Below are positions 63,570 to 64,000 of a DNA stretch of 64,000 bases, piece after piece (the stretch's first letter is position 1; every line of letters begins with the position of its first letter). The notes under the pieces are model-generated. The model was not told the DNA's origin and did no database searches. It saw only the letters and a program-made list of their open reading frames with translations. The stretch comes from Prevotella communis (GTDB taxonomy: Bacteria > Bacteroidota > Bacteroidia > Bacteroidales > Bacteroidaceae), in the NCBI RefSeq assembly GCF_022024115.1, contig NZ_CP091792.1, positions 124,001-188,000 on the forward strand. The letters run 5' to 3'. Both the position numbers and the translations under genes were made by a program.

Positions 63570-64000
63570 CGGCATTCTCGACTTCACCTCTGAAAAACGT
63601 CCTCGCTTCTCTGCGGAATGTTTTGTCAGAGCCAAAGTCTCCGACGGAAAAACCGGTAATAAGAAAATTTGTTTCGATTTTGCTCGATTTCTCGCCCTTG
63701 GGCGACTCCTATTTCCAGAATCGTCTACGATTCTCCTTTCTGTGATTTCAGTGCTTTCTGTGTGCCCCCTCCCTCTCACGCTTTAGCGCGAGCTAATTAA
63801 TGATAAATTAATGTTCCAATTAATGGTAATTAATGTTCATCAAAAAGCTGTCGTTGATGTTAGGTTCAGGGAAGAAACTGTTTTTCCTGTTTTTGCCTCG
63901 GATGCTTTCTGCGGTTCGTTAAGCGAACCCATTGATAGCACGGTCTTTGTGCGAGAACGCGTTCTCAGGCACAAACGAGCGAGGTAGCAATGAGGCCATA
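63570..64000. other. non-coding right edge with element remnant and palindromes
   Basis: No gene is seen. 63667-63793 is a remnant of the element family: ATTTGTTTCGATTTTG, hairpin CGCC-CTTG-GGCG (about 63692), AGAATCG-TCTA-CGATTCT (63717-63734), TTTCTGTGATTTCAGTGC words and the outer end CTCACGCTTTAGCGCGAGC (63775-63793). Then comes AT-rich repeat copy 2 (63795-63893). Palindromes GGTTCG-TTAAG-CGAACC (63913-63929) and GAGAACGCGTTCTC (63953-63966) follow. Confidence 0.7.
63795..63893. repeat. AT-rich dispersed repeat, copy 2
   Basis: TAATTAATGATAAATTAATG, TTCCAATTAATGG, GTTGATGTTAGG and CTGTTTTTCCTGTTTTTGCC match copy 1 at 58421-58535 in order and spacing with scattered changes. In both places it borders DNA of the hairpin-element family. 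Confidence 0.75.

Noticed and set aside
63900..64000. Possible tRNA or gene start at the right edge
   Set aside because: The palindromes there do not form a cloverleaf and no frame of useful length with a start is present.

Overview
This window looks like a chromosome segment of a Bacteroidales bacterium, most likely a gut or rumen Prevotellaceae. The evidence is three SusC/SusD outer-membrane import pairs, many lipoproteins with short signal peptides, promoters of the Bacteroidetes type (TAnnTTTGC at -7) before many genes, weak Shine-Dalgarno sequences, a UpxY-like NusG paralog and a DUF3160 protein. The genus call is an inference. No rRNA, tRNA, CRISPR array, integrase or conventional insertion sequence was found.

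Left part (1-11 kb): a partial secreted esterase diverges from a SusC/SusD pair. Next come a metal-binding-type lipoprotein, a TonB receptor and a Na+-coupled symporter, then cysK. Three of these transcription units carry the same operator (ATACC-N8-GGTAT) at exactly the same distance from the -7 box, so they look like one small regulon that includes cysteine synthesis. From 11 to 17.4 kb are a CoA-transferase on the minus strand and a plus-strand unit of a small membrane protein, an outer-membrane beta-barrel protein and a DEAD-box helicase.

Middle (17.5-33.6 kb): a minus-strand operon topA-aroK-speA-SLC13 permease-argB-PIG-L deacetylase; a second minus-strand operon with a TlpA-like lipoprotein lacking its cysteines, a small FG-GAP-like protein, a DUF3160/YARHG lipoprotein and a CapA-like protein; and pnp on the plus strand.

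Right-centre (33.7-55.6 kb): a 22-bp tandem repeat array precedes a 1202-residue surface protein and a 17.5-kb gene train FAS1-SusC-SusD-FAS1-FAS1-SusC-SusD. No glycosidase lies in the train, so its ligand is unknown.

Right end (55.6-64 kb): a TPR-like lipoprotein, a GH51 arabinofuranosidase, a GxxExxY nuclease-fold gene and a NusG/UpxY-like gene, separated by long non-coding stretches built from short hairpins and dispersed repeats. The GxxExxY gene sits inside a 1035-bp unit with 79-bp terminal inverted repeats (outer 21 bp exact) and a 70-bp exact internal direct repeat. This is the best candidate here for an undescribed mobile or palindrome-associated system. Throughout the window, short-period repeat words (7-11 nt) occur after stop codons and as in-frame insertions in unrelated proteins.
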